Source of the DNA: Mannheimia indoligenes
Lineage (GTDB): Bacteria > Pseudomonadota > Gammaproteobacteria > Enterobacterales > Pasteurellaceae
Assembly (NCBI RefSeq): GCF_036880405.1
Contig: NZ_JBAJJM010000010.1
Location: 79,681-143,680 of the forward strand
Length of the DNA: 64,000 nt
Direction of reading: 5' to 3'
The first letter of the stretch is position 1; each line of letters begins with the position of its first letter. This document shows, piece after piece, positions 62,389 to 64,000 of the stretch. The notes below the pieces were generated by a model. The model saw only the letters and a list, made by a program, of their open reading frames with translations, ran no database searches and had not been told where the DNA came from. A program made the translations under genes and the position numbers.

Positions 62389-62483
62389 AACAAATTAACC
62401 ATAAAAAATCAATATGGATTTATTCTATCAAATATTCAGATCTATTAATATAGCGTAAATATAGCTATGATGATTCTATTATT

Positions 62484-62517
62484 TAATAAAAAACCCCAAG
62501 TATTCTTTACCTTGGGG
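62484..62517 (-). terminator. Terminator of the YbjN-like gene
   Basis: CCCCAAG (62494-62500) pairs with CTTGGGG (62511-62517); a T-run follows on the minus strand. Confidence 0.85.
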
Positions 62518-62583
62518 CTTGGAGTTCGTTCTTAATTTTTTTGCTTCTTTTTAAGAAGCTCACTAAATCGAATTTGAGATAGG

Positions 62584-63000
62584 TTACTTAAACATTTTCA
62601 ACAGGCTCGCTAAACCACCTAATCTAGATAAAGAAAATATTTTCTGGACTGTTATAAATCTATTGATAGATTTTAATAAATACGCTTCAGTCATTCCTGA
62701 TTCTAAACTCATTTTTAAGCATATATTTCCATCATCGTTTTTATAAACGGTAACAAATCGCTTTTCACAATTCCACTCATTCATTTCTTTAAATGATATA
62801 TCGATATCATTAAATGCCATAAATATTTCTATGGAACCATCATCATATCCATTGCTTATAAGATAATTCATACTGTCACGAGTAAATGCAACCAAACCTC
62901 GTTTAACAATTCTCACATTTTCATAATCTGCTTCTTCTAAAATAGACACTAATTGTCTATCCGTAAATTCCTCAAAAACTTCTTCATAAGAACTACTCAT
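62584..63000 (-). CDS. YbjN-domain protein (secretion-chaperone-like fold)
   Basis: 138 residues from the ATG at 63000, with GGTGGAGG five to eight nt upstream. The pattern NEWN...RFVTVYKNDDGNICLKMSLESG and a final helix with SINRFITV resembles the YbjN / type III chaperone-like fold. Function unknown. Overlaps the small upstream gene by 8 bp and has its own terminator. Confidence 0.65.
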   Translation of the reverse strand: MSSSYEEVFEEFTDRQLVSILEEADYENVRIVKRGLVAFTRDSMNYLISNGYDDGSIEIFMAFNDIDISFKEMNEWNCEKRFVTVYKNDDGNICLKMSLESGMTEAYLLKSINRFITVQKIFSLSRLGGLASLLKMFK

Positions 63001-63178
63001 AGATACCTCCACCATTTTTATCTCTAGCCAGATTTAGCGATAACTGATCTCTCATTTGAGCATCTAAATCTATTTTATAACTAAGTTGATCACCTGGATC
63101 TGTTAAATCATATTGGTATTTATTTCCTATACTATCGGCATAAAACCGTTTACCGTTTTCAAATTTCATTATCAGCAT
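62993..63178 (-). CDS. Small hypothetical protein
   Basis: 61 residues, polar, no signal or TM; starts at ATG 63178 (AGGAA seven nt upstream). Overlap with the YbjN-like gene suggests translational coupling. No family recognised. Confidence 0.5.
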   Translation of the reverse strand: MLIMKFENGKRFYADSIGNKYQYDLTDPGDQLSYKIDLDAQMRDQLSLNLARDKNGGGIYE

Positions 63179-63245
63179 TATTGGGTTCCTATATAAAAAC
63201 CATATTAACTAAACAAAATATCTCATTATTTTGTCAGTACTTTAT

Positions 63246-63290
63246 TTGTTCTACTTGCATAGCAAGTAGAACAATGGGATTATCCCATTG
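63246..63290. repeat. Two nested perfect palindromes upstream of the small-ORF/YbjN pair
   Basis: Stem 1: TTGTTCTACTTGC (63246-63258), loop ATA, GCAAGTAGAACAA (63262-63274). Stem 2: CAATGGGA (63272-63279), loop TTA, TCCCATTG (63283-63290). They share CAA at 63272-63274. The rest of the 303-bp gap 63179-63481 shows no gene; the weak + frame there ends in the repeat and is not supported. Confidence 0.75.
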
Positions 63291-63431
63291 GCTGTCTAAT
63301 TTTTATCCCATATTCATTTTGCAAATTTTATTTATAAAAAAGCCGCTTGCTACCTCATTTCAGGTAACAAACGGTCATTTTTATGCCTTATTCTGCAAAA
63401 TAACCTTCTATGCTATGGCTATGGCTATGCG

Positions 63432-63481
63432 AAGATAAGATAAGATAAGATAAGATAAGATAAGATAAGATAAGATAAGAT
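63432..63481. repeat. Pentanucleotide tandem repeat (AAGAT)x10
   Basis: Ten exact copies of AAGAT, preceded by a short run of GCTATG units. It is beside the rrn terminator and 254 bp upstream of the small gene at 63178. A 5-bp unit is prone to slippage. Confidence 0.95.
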
Positions 63482-63483
63482 AT

Positions 63484-63518
63484 AAAAACAAAAACCCCTA
63501 AGTATCTCTACTTAGGGG
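63484..63518 (-). terminator. Terminator of the rRNA operon
   Basis: CCCCTAAGTA (63495-63504) pairs with TACTTAGGGG (63509-63518); on the minus strand TTTTTGTTTTTATA follows. Confidence 0.88.
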
Positions 63519-63621
63519 CTTCTCTATCTCTTTTCTGTCTCTTCTGTCTTTTCCGCTTTCGCTTTATTTAGTCAGTCTACTACTATCTCATTCTATCTAC
63601 TAATAAACTCAATAAATAAAA

Positions 63622-63738
63622 ACCCGACGATGCTCTACTCTCACATGGCGAATCACCACACTACCATCGACGTTACTGCGTTTTACTTCTGAGTTCGGAA
63701 TGGAGTCAGGTAGAACCACAGCACTATTGTCGTCGGGA
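63622..63738 (-). rRNA. rrf: 5S ribosomal RNA
   Basis: On the minus strand: CCCGACGAC at the 5' end, GTGGTTCTACCTGACTCCAT, CCGAACTCAGAAGT and GATGGTAGTGTGG, ending GAGAGTAGAGCATCGTCGGG; ends pair. About 117 nt. Confidence 0.95.
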
Positions 63739-63875
63739 AAATCCGTTAAAATCTAAAAACAAGCTGTTACTTTGAGTATTCTTTTCTTTGTTTGTTTGTC
63801 TTCTGTTTAGTCTTTACTCTACTTCGCTTCTCGTCTTTCTCGCTTTCACTTCCAAAAACACTTGAGCGTTGTATA

Positions 63876-64000
63876 GTTAAGCCTCTCGGGCAATTAGTAC
63901 GTGTTAGCTCAATGTATCACTACACTTACACACCACGCCTATCTACGTCGTAGTCTCCAACAACCCTTACAGACTTATAGTCTGGGAGAACTCATCTCTT
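63876..64000 (-). rRNA. rrl: 23S ribosomal RNA, 3' end
   Basis: On the minus strand the segment ends GAGCTAACACGTACTAATTG...GAGAGGCTTAA, the conserved 3' end of bacterial 23S rRNA; the rest lies outside the window. The 3' boundary is set to within a few nt. The 23S-5S spacer (63739-63875) holds no tRNA. Confidence 0.95.

Noticed and set aside
62551..62567. GCTTCTT/AAGAAGC hairpin after the YbjN-like gene, considered as a second terminator
   Set aside because: On the minus strand it is followed by A residues instead of T; the CCCCAAG hairpin at 62484-62517 is the better terminator.
63181..63438. An 85-codon + frame ending in the AAGAT repeat, which could suggest a phase-variable gene
   Set aside because: It crosses both palindromes, has no ribosome site or family resemblance, and stops at the first repeat unit; changing repeat number would not alter it.

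Overview
The window comes from a chromosome of a Pasteurellaceae bacterium of the Mannheimia / Actinobacillus pleuropneumoniae lineage. The main evidence is the uptake signal sequence: the ACAAGCGGT form (not the AAGTGCGGT of Haemophilus) recurs in both orientations throughout, often followed by a T-rich, TTTGCAAA-like tail. AT-rich coding usage and gene content (nrf nitrite respiration, ilvGM, thiM/thiD/thiE salvage, yfe metal transporter, tyrP, hutX/hutZ) agree. Genus is an inference; no 16S sequence is present. Almost everything is chromosomal housekeeping. I see no prophage, insertion sequence, CRISPR array or integron.

Layout. 1-335: tail of a flavin oxidoreductase. 428-8002 (-): complete nrfABCDE-dsbE-nrfFG operon for periplasmic nitrite ammonification, with an FNR-like box and a NarP-type 7-2-7 palindrome upstream. 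8343-10222: ilvGM. 10374-12684: two NrdR boxes and anaerobic RNR nrdGD. 12737-16738: thiamine salvage, with two TPP riboswitches driving thiM plus an MFS transporter (+) and a thiD-thiE fusion (-). 16820-25175: sppA, nitroreductase, SDR, tex-pilF, a HigBA-like toxin-antitoxin pair whose toxin carries an in-frame amber stop, and rlmN. 25383-28799: a Fur-linked metal ABC transporter split into convergent yfeAB and yfeCD halves. 29719-30334: six tRNA genes made of repeated Gly(GCC)/Leu(UAA) units. 30507-38383: pepT, cytochrome b562, pirin, mfd, tyrP. 38454-43310: heme acquisition locus. 43461-52609: pepN, acyP, oppA, leuCD, a small lipoprotein, a DUF2301 protein and dusA. 52770-55598: NrdR boxes and a compact class I RNR in beta-alpha order. 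55681-62388: pepQ-fxsA-eamA-rluE-nudC, tusA, rraB, engB, a DUF805 protein and a ZIP transporter. 62584-63178: a YbjN-like protein and a small orphan. 63246-63520: palindromes, a ten-copy pentanucleotide repeat and an rrn terminator. 63622-64000 (-): 5S and the 3' end of 23S rRNA.

How the genes work together. The heme locus is a full capture-to-use chain: a surface lipoprotein with a predicted long coiled-coil stalk and a C-terminal TbpB/HpuA-like barrel, a TonB-dependent receptor, the cytosolic carrier HutX, and divergently the HutZ-type heme-degrading protein, sharing a 167-bp intergenic region with a Fur-like dyad. Hairpins between the three co-directional genes suggest graded expression. 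The two ribonucleotide reductases (aerobic class Id-like, anaerobic class III) both lack the N-terminal ATP cone, and both have paired NrdR boxes with centres 32 bp apart. NrdR may therefore be the main dATP sensor here. The most notable items are the stalked heme lipoprotein, the cone-less RNR pair under NrdR, the truncated toxin, the split yfe operon and the pentanucleotide repeat beside rrn.
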